From contig NZ_JAKVIP010000034.1 of assembly GCF_022601875.1 (NCBI RefSeq), forward strand, positions 1 through 32,002: a stretch of 32,002 nt of DNA, in the 5' to 3' direction. Position 1 is the first letter of the stretch; every line of letters starts with the position of its first letter. Shown piece after piece: positions 23,645-31,090 of the stretch. Below the pieces are notes generated by a model, which was not told the origin of the DNA, searched no databases, and worked only from the letters and a program-made list of their open reading frames with translations. The translations under genes and the position numbers were made by a program. This DNA comes from Chryseobacterium sp. SSA4.19 (GTDB lineage: Bacteria; Bacteroidota; Bacteroidia; Flavobacteriales; Weeksellaceae).

Positions 23645-23652
23645 TACATTTG
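23645..23652 (+). promoter_or_regulatory. -7 box of the marR-fadNAE operon
   Basis: TACATTTG matches TAnnTTTG, 22 nt before the marR ATG at 23675. No classical -33 TTG is seen; the space it would occupy holds operator 2. Confidence 0.5.
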
Positions 23653-23674
23653 GGTAAACCCAACTGAAAGCAAA

Positions 23675-24127
23675 ATGATGGATAACAACAAAGATAAAAT
23701 AGAAAACGTGGATTTAATTTTGAAACAAACGTGGCTGGCTGTTTCAAAAATGTATACTGAACTTGCCCAGGAACATGATTCTACCGCCGTTCAGGCTCTT
23801 ACGCTTCTTAAAATTGATCCGAAAGAAGGGACAAGAAGTACCAATCTCGGTCCAAAGATGGCTATTGAGCCTACTTCACTTACAAGAATTATCAAATTAC
23901 TGGAAGACAACGGATATATCTATAAAGAAAAAACAACTACCGATAAAAGGGAAGTTATTATCAAGCTTACCGATAAAGGGTTAAGCTCCAGGAATATGTC
24001 CAAAGAAGTCGTAGTAAATTTCAACAAAAGAATTATGGAAAAAATTGCTCCCGAAAAGCTTGAAACCTTTAAAGAAGTGATGACGGAGATCATGAAAATT
24101 GCCACCGATCTGAATAACAGAAAGTAA
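23675..24127 (+). CDS. MarR-family transcriptional regulator of the fad operon
   Basis: 150 residues with the MarR layout: an N-terminal dimerisation helix, winged helix-turn-helix (about 40-105) with recognition segment MAIEPTSLTRIIKLLEDNGYI and a wing around TTTDKREVIIKLTDKG, and a long C-terminal dimer helix. The ATG at 23675 (or the adjacent one at 23678) is chosen. An in-frame ATG at 23630 lies inside operator 2 and before the -7 box, so it cannot be used from this promoter. It is the first gene of the beta-oxidation cluster and most likely a repressor released by an acyl-CoA or fatty acid; that ligand is inferred from context only. Confidence 0.9.
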   Translation: MMDNNKDKIENVDLILKQTWLAVSKMYTELAQEHDSTAVQALTLLKIDPKEGTRSTNLGPKMAIEPTSLTRIIKLLEDNGYIYKEKTTTDKREVIIKLTDKGLSSRNMSKEVVVNFNKRIMEKIAPEKLETFKEVMTEIMKIATDLNNRK

Positions 24128-24188
24128 AACATACACAATGAAGCCGAAAGGCAGCATTTGCCAATAAATAAAATAAATAGAATCAAAA

Positions 24189-26582
24189 ATGAAAAAAAGA
24201 ATCAAACACGTTACCGTTCTTGGTTCAGGGATTATGGGAAGCGGTATTGCAGCGCACTTTGCCAATATTGGTGTAGAGGTTTCGCTTTTGGATATCGTTC
24301 CTTTTGAACTCACTGAAGCAGAACAAAAAAAAGGTTTGACCAAAGATGATAAAGCGGTAAGAAACAGGATCGCTTCTGAAAACTTTGAGAAACTGAAAAA
24401 AGCAAGTCCTGCCCTGCTCTATTCTCCAAAATTTGCTGATAGAATCAAAGTAGGAAATTTTGATGATGATTTACAGAACATAAAAAATACGGACTGGATT
24501 ATTGAAGTGGTTGTTGAGAAACTCGACATCAAGAAATCAGTTTATGAAAAAATAGAACAGTTCAGAAAGCCGGGAACGCTGATTTCTTCCAATACATCAG
24601 GAATCCCGATACATCTTCTAACAGAAGAAAGAAGCGATGACTTCAAGCATTATTTTGCGGGAACCCACTTTTTCAATCCTGTAAGATATCTTCCTTTACT
24701 GGAAATTATCCCTACTCAGGACACTGCTCCGGAAGTCATTGAGTTTTACATGAACTACGGAGCGAAGTTTTTAGGTAAAACCACCGTTCTGGCTAAAGAT
24801 ACTCCTGCATTTATTGCGAACAGAATCGGAGTGTTTTCAATGATGGATCTGCTCCATAATGTTCAGAAATTAGGATTAACGGTTTCCGAGGTTGACAAGT
24901 TAACCGGCCCGGTTATCGGCCGGCCGAAGTCTGCAACCTTTAGAACAGCCGATGTTGTGGGATTGGATACATTGGTAATGGTTGCCAACGGCGTCCATAA
25001 AAGCGGCGTTGAAGCGAATGATTTTAATAATGTATTTGCCCTTCCCGAGTACATCCAGAAAATGGTCGATAATAAATGGTTAGGTTCAAAAACCCAACAA
25101 GGTTTCTACAAAAAAGTAAAAAATACAGAAGGGAAATATGAAATTCACGGATTGAACCTTGATACGCTTGAATACGAGCTTCAGGAGAAATCATCTTTTC
25201 CAACTTTAGAATTAACTAAAAATATTGATAAGCCGATTGACCGTTTCAAAGTCTTAATCGGAGGAAAAGATAAAGCGGGTGAATTATACAGAAAATCTTT
25301 AGGAGCGTTATTCGCTTACGTTTCCCATAAAGTTCCTGAAATCTCTGATGAAGTTTACAAAATCGATGATGCTATGAGAGCAGGATTCGGCTGGGAAAAC
25401 GGACCGTTTGAAATCTGGGATGCTGTTGGTATTAAAAAAGGAATTGAATTGGCTCAGGATGCTGGGTACGAAGTTTCAGACTGGGTGAAAAATGTTGACA
25501 CGTTCTATAAAGTTAATGACGAAGGACAAAGCATCTACGTTGATAAAAATTCAGGGGAATATAGCAAAATTCCGGGACAGGATGCTTTTATTATTTTAGA
25601 TAATATCAGAAAAAACAAAACGCTTTGGAGCAATTCCGGTGCTGCAATTGAAGATTTGGGTGACGGCATTATCAACTTCGAGATCCGCTCTAAAATGAAC
25701 TCTCTCGGAGGCGAAGTTCTGGATGGACTGAACAGAGCGATCGATTTAGCTGAAAAAGAATATGACGGACTGGTAATAGGAAATCAGGGAACAAATTTCT
25801 CTGTAGGTGCTAACCTGGCCATGATTTTAATGATGGCCATCGAACAGGATTGGGATGATCTGAATATGGCAATCGCTTATTTCCAGAAATCAATGATGAG
25901 GGTTCGCTATTCGTCAATTCCTGTCGTAGTCGCACCTCATGGAATGACACTTGGCGGAGGCTGCGAAATGACAATGCATGCCGACCGCGTGGTTGCAGCA
26001 GCAGAAACGTATATCGGACTGGTAGAAACCGGAGTTGGGGTAATTCCCGGCGGTGGCGGTACCAAAGAACTGACCTTAAGAACTTCAAGAGAATTCCATA
26101 ATGATGATGTTAAAAATAACAGGCTTCGTGAAGCTTTCATGAATATTGCCATGGGTAAAGTGGCCACCTCTGCTTATGAAGCTTATGATATGGGAATTCT
26201 TGAAAAAGGGAAAGATATTGTATCCGTAGATAAGAGAACGCAGATCAAAACAGCGAAAATGTTGGCTCTAAGCCTGGCAGAACATGGCTATACGCAACCT
26301 ATTGAACAGAAAGTAAAAGTTCTAGGTAAAGATGCACTCGGAATGTTCTACGTAGGAACAGACCAGATGCTCACCGGAAAATATATTTCTGAACATGACA
26401 AGAAAATTGCAGATAAGTTAGCCAATGTCATGGTCGGAGGAAATCTTTCCGAACCAACGGTTGTCACTGAACAGTATCTATTGAATCTTGAGAGAGAAAC
26501 CTTCCTGCAGCTTTGTGGTGAAAGAAAGACATTAGAGAGAATTCAGTACATGTTGCAGAATGGAAAACCGTTGAGGAATTAA
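24189..26582 (+). CDS. fadN: FadN-type 3-hydroxyacyl-CoA dehydrogenase / enoyl-CoA hydratase
   Basis: A 797-residue bifunctional enzyme for the hydration and second oxidation steps of beta-oxidation. The dehydrogenase is at the N terminus: the NAD-binding Rossmann motif GSGIMG (12-17), NTSGIPI (135-141), catalytic His160 in AGTHFFNPV, and a C-terminal dehydrogenase domain (about 205-410). The crotonase domain follows (about 490-700) with the oxyanion-hole segment NFSVGANLAM (536-545) and the two expected acidic residues, E593 in GGGCEM and E613 in ETGVGVIPGGGGT. This order is the reverse of E. coli FadB/FadJ and equals B. subtilis FadN. It lies 61 nt after marR with no terminator between. Its stop codon touches the left 7-mer array of the first four-helix-bundle element. 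Confidence 0.94.
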   Translation: MKKRIKHVTVLGSGIMGSGIAAHFANIGVEVSLLDIVPFELTEAEQKKGLTKDDKAVRNRIASENFEKLKKASPALLYSPKFADRIKVGNFDDDLQNIKNTDWIIEVVVEKLDIKKSVYEKIEQFRKPGTLISSNTSGIPIHLLTEERSDDFKHYFAGTHFFNPVRYLPLLEIIPTQDTAPEVIEFYMNYGAKFLGKTTVLAKDTPAFIANRIGVFSMMDLLHNVQKLGLTVSEVDKLTGPVIGRPKSATFRTADVVGLDTLVMVANGVHKSGVEANDFNNVFALPEYIQKMVDNKWLGSKTQQGFYKKVKNTEGKYEIHGLNLDTLEYELQEKSSFPTLELTKNIDKPIDRFKVLIGGKDKAGELYRKSLGALFAYVSHKVPEISDEVYKIDDAMRAGFGWENGPFEIWDAVGIKKGIELAQDAGYEVSDWVKNVDTFYKVNDEGQSIYVDKNSGEYSKIPGQDAFIILDNIRKNKTLWSNSGAAIEDLGDGIINFEIRSKMNSLGGEVLDGLNRAIDLAEKEYDGLVIGNQGTNFSVGANLAMILMMAIEQDWDDLNMAIAYFQKSMMRVRYSSIPVVVAPHGMTLGGGCEMTMHADRVVAAAETYIGLVETGVGVIPGGGGTKELTLRTSREFHNDDVKNNRLREAFMNIAMGKVATSAYEAYDMGILEKGKDIVSVDKRTQIKTAKMLALSLAEHGYTQPIEQKVKVLGKDALGMFYVGTDQMLTGKYISEHDKKIADKLANVMVGGNLSEPTVVTEQYLLNLERETFLQLCGERKTLERIQYMLQNGKPLRN

Positions 26583-26616
26583 TTTGTATAATGTCGGTCG
26601 TAAAATGTAAGAAGTA
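26582..26616 (-). repeat. Left 7-mer array of element 1
   Basis: Five consecutive 7-mers in 35 bp; four end in GTA on the plus strand (for example AAATGTA 26603-26609, AGAAGTA 26610-26616), the other ends in GTC. Read on the minus strand they start with TAC, like the right array at 26978-27012. Confidence 0.65.
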
Positions 26617-26621
26617 TTGAC

Positions 26622-26975
26622 ATGCATAATTTTAGAGAGCTGGAAGTTTGGAAAAAATCAATTTTACTTTGTAAACAGTATTATATCATTTCCAAAAGTT
26701 TTCCTAAAGACGAATTATTTGGATTGACATCTCAGTCAAGAAGGAGTCTTTATTCAGTTCCGTCTAATATTGCTGAGGGTGCAGGAAGAGACAACAATCC
26801 TCAGTTTTGTCAATTTTTAAACATTGCATTAGGTTCTTCTTTTGAATTTGAAACTCAAATAATAATTGCTAATGATTTGGGTTTCGTTAATAAAAATGAT
26901 TTTGAATTACTAATGAAAGAGATCAGACATATTCAAAATATGATAGTTAAGTTAAAGCAAATTTATTCTAAATAG
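26622..26975 (+). CDS. Four-helix-bundle protein, 23S rRNA IVP (S23) family, copy 1
   Basis: 117 residues, all predicted helical. Family hallmarks: the N-terminal FRELEVWKKSI, FPKDELFGLTSQSRRSLYSV (28-47), SNIAEGAGR (48-56) and FLNIALGSSFEFETQIII (65-82). The family is named for ORFs inside intervening sequences of 23S rRNA in Leptospira and Coxiella; free-standing copies are frequent in Bacteroidetes, and Avd of diversity-generating retroelements has the same fold. The molecular role of free copies is not known; members form basic oligomers and may bind nucleic acid. The gene is more AT-rich than fadN and fadA and sits between the two, enclosed by inverted 7-mer arrays. It shares roughly 40% of residues with copy 2 by eye. 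Confidence 0.9.
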   Translation: MHNFRELEVWKKSILLCKQYYIISKSFPKDELFGLTSQSRRSLYSVPSNIAEGAGRDNNPQFCQFLNIALGSSFEFETQIIIANDLGFVNKNDFELLMKEIRHIQNMIVKLKQIYSK

Positions 26976-26977
26976 CG

Positions 26978-27012
26978 TACACTATACTTTTTACATTGTA
27001 CATAATACATTA
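26978..27012 (+). repeat. Right 7-mer array of element 1
   Basis: Five consecutive 7-mers, all starting with TAC (for example TACACTA 26978-26984, TACATTG 26992-26998, TACATTA 27006-27012). It starts 2 nt after the ORF stop and ends 10 nt before fadA. Confidence 0.7.
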
Positions 27013-27022
27013 ATACAACAAT

Positions 27023-28201
27023 ATGAAAACAGCATATATAGTAAAGGGTTTCAGAACAGCCGTTGGAAAAGCTCCAAAAGGAAGTTTAAGATTTACAAGA
27101 CCCGATGTAATGGCGGCAACCGTGATTGAAAAATTAATGGCTGAACTTCCGCAATTGGATAAAAACCGCATTGATGACCTGATCGTAGGAAACGCCATGC
27201 CGGAAGCAGAACAAGGCTTAAATGTAGCCCGTTTGATTTCTCTGATGGGATTAAATACCGACAAAGTTCCGGGAGTTACGGTAAACCGATATTGCGCATC
27301 AGGAAGTGAGGCGATTGCCATTGCGTCTGCCAAAATCCAGGCCGGTATGGCTGACTGTATTATCGCAGGAGGCACAGAGTCAATGTCGTATATCCCAATG
27401 GGCGGCTATAAGCCGGTTCCTGAAACGGATATTGCCAAAACAAATCCTGATTATTACTGGGGCATGGGATATACTGCCGAAGAGGTAGCCAAACAATATA
27501 ACATCACAAGAGAAGAACAGGACCAGTTTGCTTTTGAATCACATGTGAAAGCTTTAAAAGCCAATCAGGAAGGCAGGTTTGCCAGCCAGATTGTTCCGAT
27601 TCCTGTTGAATATAATTTCCTGGATGAAAAACAGAAAATGCAGACGAAAAAGTTTGACTTTTCAGTAGATGAAGGCCCAAGAAAAGATACTTCACTTGAA
27701 GGCCTGGCCAAGCTTAAACCGGTTTTTGCCAACGGCGGAAGTGTAACGGCAGGAAATTCTTCCCAGATGAGTGACGGAGCAGCTTTTGTCATGGTGATGA
27801 GTGAAGAAATGGTGAAAGAACTGGGACTTGAACCTGAAGCAAGGTTGGTAGCATATGCAGCAGCCGGACTGGAACCGAGAATCATGGGAATGGGGCCGGT
27901 TTATGCCATTCCTAAAGCTTTGAAACAAGCCGGTTTGGAACTGAAGGATATTGAACTTATCGAAATGAATGAAGCCTTTGCCTCTCAGTCTGTAGCCATC
28001 AAAAAAGAACTCGGCCTTAATCCTGAAATCCTGAACGTCAACGGAGGAGCCATTGCGCTCGGCCATCCACTCGGATGTACCGGAACCAAATTAACCGTTC
28101 AGCTACTTGATGAAATGAGAAAGCGCGGCAACAAATACGGCCTGGTAACCATGTGCGTAGGAACAGGACAAGGAGCAGCGAGTATATTTGAACTATTGTA
28201 G
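27023..28201 (+). CDS. fadA: Acetyl-CoA C-acyltransferase (3-ketoacyl-CoA thiolase)
   Basis: 392 residues. A degradative thiolase that cleaves 3-ketoacyl-CoA with CoA to acetyl-CoA and a shortened acyl-CoA. All catalytic residues are present: nucleophile Cys91 in VNRYCASGSEA, the NEAFA loop (316-320), His348 in GGAIALGHPLGCTG (341-354) and Cys378 in MCVGTGQGA (377-385). Length and motifs match the FadA group. It is the third enzyme gene of the operon in the B. subtilis-like order fadN-fadA-fadE. It is separated from both neighbours only by the four-helix-bundle elements, with no terminator or promoter seen, so it should be co-transcribed with fadN. Confidence 0.95.
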   Translation: MKTAYIVKGFRTAVGKAPKGSLRFTRPDVMAATVIEKLMAELPQLDKNRIDDLIVGNAMPEAEQGLNVARLISLMGLNTDKVPGVTVNRYCASGSEAIAIASAKIQAGMADCIIAGGTESMSYIPMGGYKPVPETDIAKTNPDYYWGMGYTAEEVAKQYNITREEQDQFAFESHVKALKANQEGRFASQIVPIPVEYNFLDEKQKMQTKKFDFSVDEGPRKDTSLEGLAKLKPVFANGGSVTAGNSSQMSDGAAFVMVMSEEMVKELGLEPEARLVAYAAAGLEPRIMGMGPVYAIPKALKQAGLELKDIELIEMNEAFASQSVAIKKELGLNPEILNVNGGAIALGHPLGCTGTKLTVQLLDEMRKRGNKYGLVTMCVGTGQGAASIFELL

Positions 28202-28208
28202 CATAGAC

Positions 28209-28237
28209 TAAAAGAAAAAAAGAATAAAGAGAAAAGA
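28209..28237 (-). repeat. Left 7-mer array of element 2
   Basis: 7-mers of the form nnAAAGA at 28217-28223, 28224-28230 and 28231-28237, preceded after a one-base slip by one more at 28209-28215. On the minus strand they read TCTTTnn, the same unit as the right array at 28602-28636. Confidence 0.65.
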
Positions 28238-28243
28238 CACAGG

Positions 28244-28600
28244 ATGAAACATAATTTCAAGAATCTAAGTATTTGGAAACTTTCGATTGAGTTAGCTGAT
28301 AATATTTATATTCTTACAGATGGTTTCCCGAAGAATGAAGAATTTGGATTAAAATCTCAACTTAGAAGATGTGCTGTTTCTGTTGCTTCAAATATTGCAG
28401 AAGGATCAAGCAGAAGTTCGAATAAAGATTTTAATCGGTTTCTGGAAATCAGTCTTGGTTCTCTTTATGAAATGCAGACTCAAATTATTATTTCTTCCAA
28501 TAGAAATTATTTTGAGTCTGCAAAAATTGAAATTATAGAAAATAAAATAACAGAATTACAGAGAATGATTTCCGGCTTTCAGAGAAACTTAACGTGGTAA
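28244..28600 (+). CDS. Four-helix-bundle protein, 23S rRNA IVP (S23) family, copy 2
   Basis: 118 residues, helical, with the same hallmarks as the copy at 26622: FKNLSIWKLSIEL, FPKNEEFGLKSQLRRCAVSV (28-47), ASNIAEGSSR (48-57) and FLEISLGSLYEMQTQIII (66-83). The C-terminal helix (about 90-115) is the most different part. Between the copies about 40% of residues are identical by eye, so they are old paralogues or separate arrivals. The stop codon is 1 nt before the right array and the start 6 nt after the left array. No reverse transcriptase, template repeat or rRNA is nearby, so neither an Avd nor a classical rRNA-IVS role applies here. The function is unknown. Confidence 0.9.
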   Translation: MKHNFKNLSIWKLSIELADNIYILTDGFPKNEEFGLKSQLRRCAVSVASNIAEGSSRSSNKDFNRFLEISLGSLYEMQTQIIISSNRNYFESAKIEIIENKITELQRMISGFQRNLTW

Positions 28601-28601
28601 G

Positions 28602-28636
28602 TCTTTAATCTTTTCTCTTTGTTCATTACTCTAAAA
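28602..28636 (+). repeat. Right 7-mer array of element 2
   Basis: Five consecutive 7-mers starting with TC; the first three are TCTTTAA, TCTTTTC and TCTTTGT (28602-28622), the last two (28623-28636) are more diverged. It starts 1 nt after the ORF stop and ends 9 nt before fadE. Confidence 0.7.
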
Positions 28637-28645
28637 TTATATTAA

Positions 28646-30415
28646 ATGGGAAATATATTAAAAGGTGGCGAATTCCTGATCAAAGAAATTCCTGCAAATG
28701 ACATCTTTACTTTAGAAGAGCTTTCAGAAGAACAAAAAATGCTTCGTGATTCTGCGAAGGAATTTATCGACCGTGAAGTGATTCCTCAAAACGTCAGGTT
28801 TGAAAAGAAAGAATATGCATTAACCGAAGAAAAAATGCGTAAGCTGGGCGAAATGGGGCTTCTTGGAGTTGCTGTTCCTGAAGAATACGGAGGCTTGGGC
28901 ATGGGCTTCGTGAATACCATGCTGGCGTGTGATTACTGTTCTGGAGCGAACGGTTCCTTAGCAACAGCCTATGGTGCCCACACGGGAATCGGTACCCTTC
29001 CTATCCTTCTGTACGGAACGGAAGAGCAAAAGCAGAAATACCTTCCGGATCTGGCGACAGGTACAAAATTCGGGGCCTACTGTTTAACGGAACCGGATGC
29101 CGGTTCTGATGCCAATTCAGGAAAAACAAGAGCCCGGCTTTCTGAAGACGGAAAACATTATATCATCAACGGGCAGAAAATGTGGATATCCAATGCGGGT
29201 TTTGCAGAGATTTTCATTGTTTTCGCTAAAATTGAAGATGATAAAAACATCACAGGTTTTATCGTAGAAAAAGAAGGGACGGAAGGATTAAGCTTTGGTG
29301 AAGAGGAACATAAATTAGGAATCCGGTCATCTTCGACAAGACAGGTATTCTTTACGGATATGAAAGTGCCTGTTGAAAATCTTTTGGGAGAAAGAAATAA
29401 TGGTTTCAAGATCGCTTTAAATGCGCTAAATGTAGGTAGAATCAAACTTGCAGCTGCTAACCTTGACGGCCAGAGGAGAATTTTAAACCATTCTCTTCAA
29501 TATTCCAATGAAAGAAAGCAGTTCGGAGTTTCCATATCAACGTTCGGAGCCATCAGAAAAAAGCTGGCAGAAATGGCAACCGGAATTTTCGTTTCCGAGG
29601 CCGGTGCCTACAGAGCTGCAAAAAATGTTGAAGATAAAATCAATGAACTGGTAGAAGGCGGAATGAATCACCAGCAGGCAGAGCTGAAAGGTGTGGAAGA
29701 ATTTGCGGTAGAAGCTTCAATCCTAAAGGTTTTCGTTTCAGACTTGACGCAGCATACGGCTGATGAAGGAATCCAGGTCTATGGCGGAATGGGATTCTCT
29801 GAAGAAACTCCGATGGAAGCGGCCTGGAGAGATTCAAGAATCGGCAGGATCTATGAAGGAACCAATGAAATCAACCGTCTTTTATCCGTAGGAATGCTGA
29901 TTAAGAGAGCAATGAAGGGAGAACTTGATTTATTGTCACCGGCAATGGCTATTTCAAAAGAGCTCATGGGAATCCCGTCATTTGAAGTTCCTGATTACTC
30001 TGAATTTATGAGTGAAGAAAAAGCGATTATCGCTAACCTTAAAAAAGTATTTTTAATGGTTTCAGGTGCTGCTCTTCAAAAATTCATGATGGATATTGAA
30101 AAACAACAGCATTTGTTATTAAACGCCTCTGAAATCCTTAACCAGATTTATATGGCTGAATCTGCAGTGTTAAGAGCTGAAAAGCATTTCTCTGCCGATT
30201 CTGTTGAAGCATTGATGGCTCAACTTAACCTGTATAAAGCGGTTGAGAAAATCATCACGGCGGCAAAAGAGGGAATTGTTTCTTTTGCAGAAGGTGACGA
30301 GCAAAGAATGATGCTTTCCGGATTAAGAAGATTTACAAAATATACCAATACACCGAATGTAGTGGCATTGACTGAAAAAATAGCGGCACACTATATCAGT
30401 AAAGGAGCTTATTAG
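28646..30415 (+). CDS. fadE: Acyl-CoA dehydrogenase
   Basis: 589 residues. An FAD-dependent enzyme for the first oxidation of beta-oxidation, making trans-2-enoyl-CoA and passing electrons to ETF. The order is N-terminal helical domain (about 28-140), middle beta domain with YCLTEPDAGSDA (145-156) and WISNAG (180-185), C-terminal helical domain with RKQFG (290-294) and QVYGGMGF (377-384), and the catalytic glutamate E404 in RIYEGTNEINR (401-411). About 170 extra C-terminal residues make it longer than the 380-residue dehydrogenases and alike in length to B. subtilis FadE. It is the last gene of the operon, followed by a strong terminator. ETF genes are not in the window. Confidence 0.95.
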   Translation: MGNILKGGEFLIKEIPANDIFTLEELSEEQKMLRDSAKEFIDREVIPQNVRFEKKEYALTEEKMRKLGEMGLLGVAVPEEYGGLGMGFVNTMLACDYCSGANGSLATAYGAHTGIGTLPILLYGTEEQKQKYLPDLATGTKFGAYCLTEPDAGSDANSGKTRARLSEDGKHYIINGQKMWISNAGFAEIFIVFAKIEDDKNITGFIVEKEGTEGLSFGEEEHKLGIRSSSTRQVFFTDMKVPVENLLGERNNGFKIALNALNVGRIKLAAANLDGQRRILNHSLQYSNERKQFGVSISTFGAIRKKLAEMATGIFVSEAGAYRAAKNVEDKINELVEGGMNHQQAELKGVEEFAVEASILKVFVSDLTQHTADEGIQVYGGMGFSEETPMEAAWRDSRIGRIYEGTNEINRLLSVGMLIKRAMKGELDLLSPAMAISKELMGIPSFEVPDYSEFMSEEKAIIANLKKVFLMVSGAALQKFMMDIEKQQHLLLNASEILNQIYMAESAVLRAEKHFSADSVEALMAQLNLYKAVEKIITAAKEGIVSFAEGDEQRMMLSGLRRFTKYTNTPNVVALTEKIAAHYISKGAY

Positions 30416-30442
30416 TCTTTTATATATAAATTTGATTTCAAC

Positions 30443-30472
30443 AAAACGTCTCAAATTTTTGAGGCGTTTTTT
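30443..30472 (+). terminator. Terminator of the fad operon
   Basis: A 13-bp stem (30443-30455 with 30458-30470, one G-T pair, very small loop) followed by T, 27 nt after the fadE stop codon. Confidence 0.82.
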
Positions 30473-30507
30473 ATTATCTTTAAAATTATTAGTAAACCAC
30501 CTCATTA

Positions 30508-31062
30508 GTGAAACCAAAATTTTATATTGTTTTTGCGATTCTTTCATTTTGCATTTCCTTTTCTCAGATAAATCCCAAAGATAGTCTGGTGAAATGCCAC
30601 GGTATTTTACAAGATTATCTCTTAAATACGATACAAAATGCTTATCAAAACAGAATTAATAAGCCGGAAGGACCTGAATTGGCTTTTGGTTGTGGGACTG
30701 CTGCTATGCAATATGTAGAAGAACTGGATTGTAGTACCGCTAAATATATTTTGGAAAAATATTCTTTTATTTTAGACGAGATAAAAAACTTGAAACGAGA
30801 TATTCCCAATTATTCATATCTGAATGTATTTTGGATTGAAAAAATAAAGGAAAACAGATTTGATTGTAATGAAAATGAAATGGCACAATTTGAAAAATGG
30901 AAATCTCAAAGAAATCATTATAACTTCTCTGCACTTATTATTTCAAATAAAATTGATAATCATAATGAATATGTTCAGCTTACAATTACTTTTCCAAAAG
31001 AAGTAATAATTAAACAGTATCAATTGTCTTATAGTAACAGATGGAATATTAAACCTCTGTAA
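30508..31062 (+). CDS. Secreted protein of unknown function
   Basis: 184 residues beginning with a signal peptide (MKPKFYIVFAILSFCISFSQ, likely cut after about residue 19-20). The start codon is GTG at 30508; no ATG is placed to give a signal peptide. The mature part has cysteines near 30, 62, 75 and 119, a Gly/Cys-rich FGCGTAA segment (60-66), and many Asn and Tyr residues; the first half looks helical and the last 40 residues look like two or three strands. I do not recognise a family. AT content is higher than in the fad genes, and it stands between two terminators together with the next small gene. Confidence 0.65.
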   Translation: MKPKFYIVFAILSFCISFSQINPKDSLVKCHGILQDYLLNTIQNAYQNRINKPEGPELAFGCGTAAMQYVEELDCSTAKYILEKYSFILDEIKNLKRDIPNYSYLNVFWIEKIKENRFDCNENEMAQFEKWKSQRNHYNFSALIISNKIDNHNEYVQLTITFPKEVIIKQYQLSYSNRWNIKPL

Positions 31063-31090
31063 TTTATTTTAATAATCAAAAATAAAGACA

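Larger units (their letters stand above)
26582..27012 (+). mobile_element. Proposed element 1: four-helix-bundle ORF between inverted 7-mer arrays
   Basis: The whole fadN-fadA junction, from the fadN stop to 10 nt before fadA, is made of a 35-bp array, 5 nt, the ORF, 2 nt and a 35-bp inverted array. Within the arrays, 26600-26619 and 26982-27001 form a 20-bp inverted repeat (17 matches; one of the three mismatches is a G-U pair in RNA). There is no transposase and no clear target duplication, so mobility is a hypothesis drawn from the repeated architecture. Confidence 0.45.
28209..28636 (+). mobile_element. Proposed element 2: four-helix-bundle ORF between inverted 7-mer arrays
   Basis: The fadA-fadE junction has the same plan and size as element 1: array, 6 nt, ORF, 1 nt, inverted array, then 9 nt to the next start codon. 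GAATAAAGAGAAAAGA (28222-28237) pairs with 28609-28624, 15 of 16 in DNA and 16 of 16 in RNA counting one G-U. The 7-mer sequence is unlike that of element 1, so this is not a recent duplication of the whole unit. Confidence 0.45.

Noticed and set aside
23630..23674. Longer marR reading frame from an ATG at 23630
   Set aside because: That ATG lies inside operator 2 and upstream of the -7 box, so it would not be in the mRNA; the product from 23675 is a complete MarR protein.
26622..28600. Diversity-generating retroelement (Avd-like proteins)
   Set aside because: The fold is shared with Avd, but no reverse transcriptase, template repeat or variable-repeat target gene is present.
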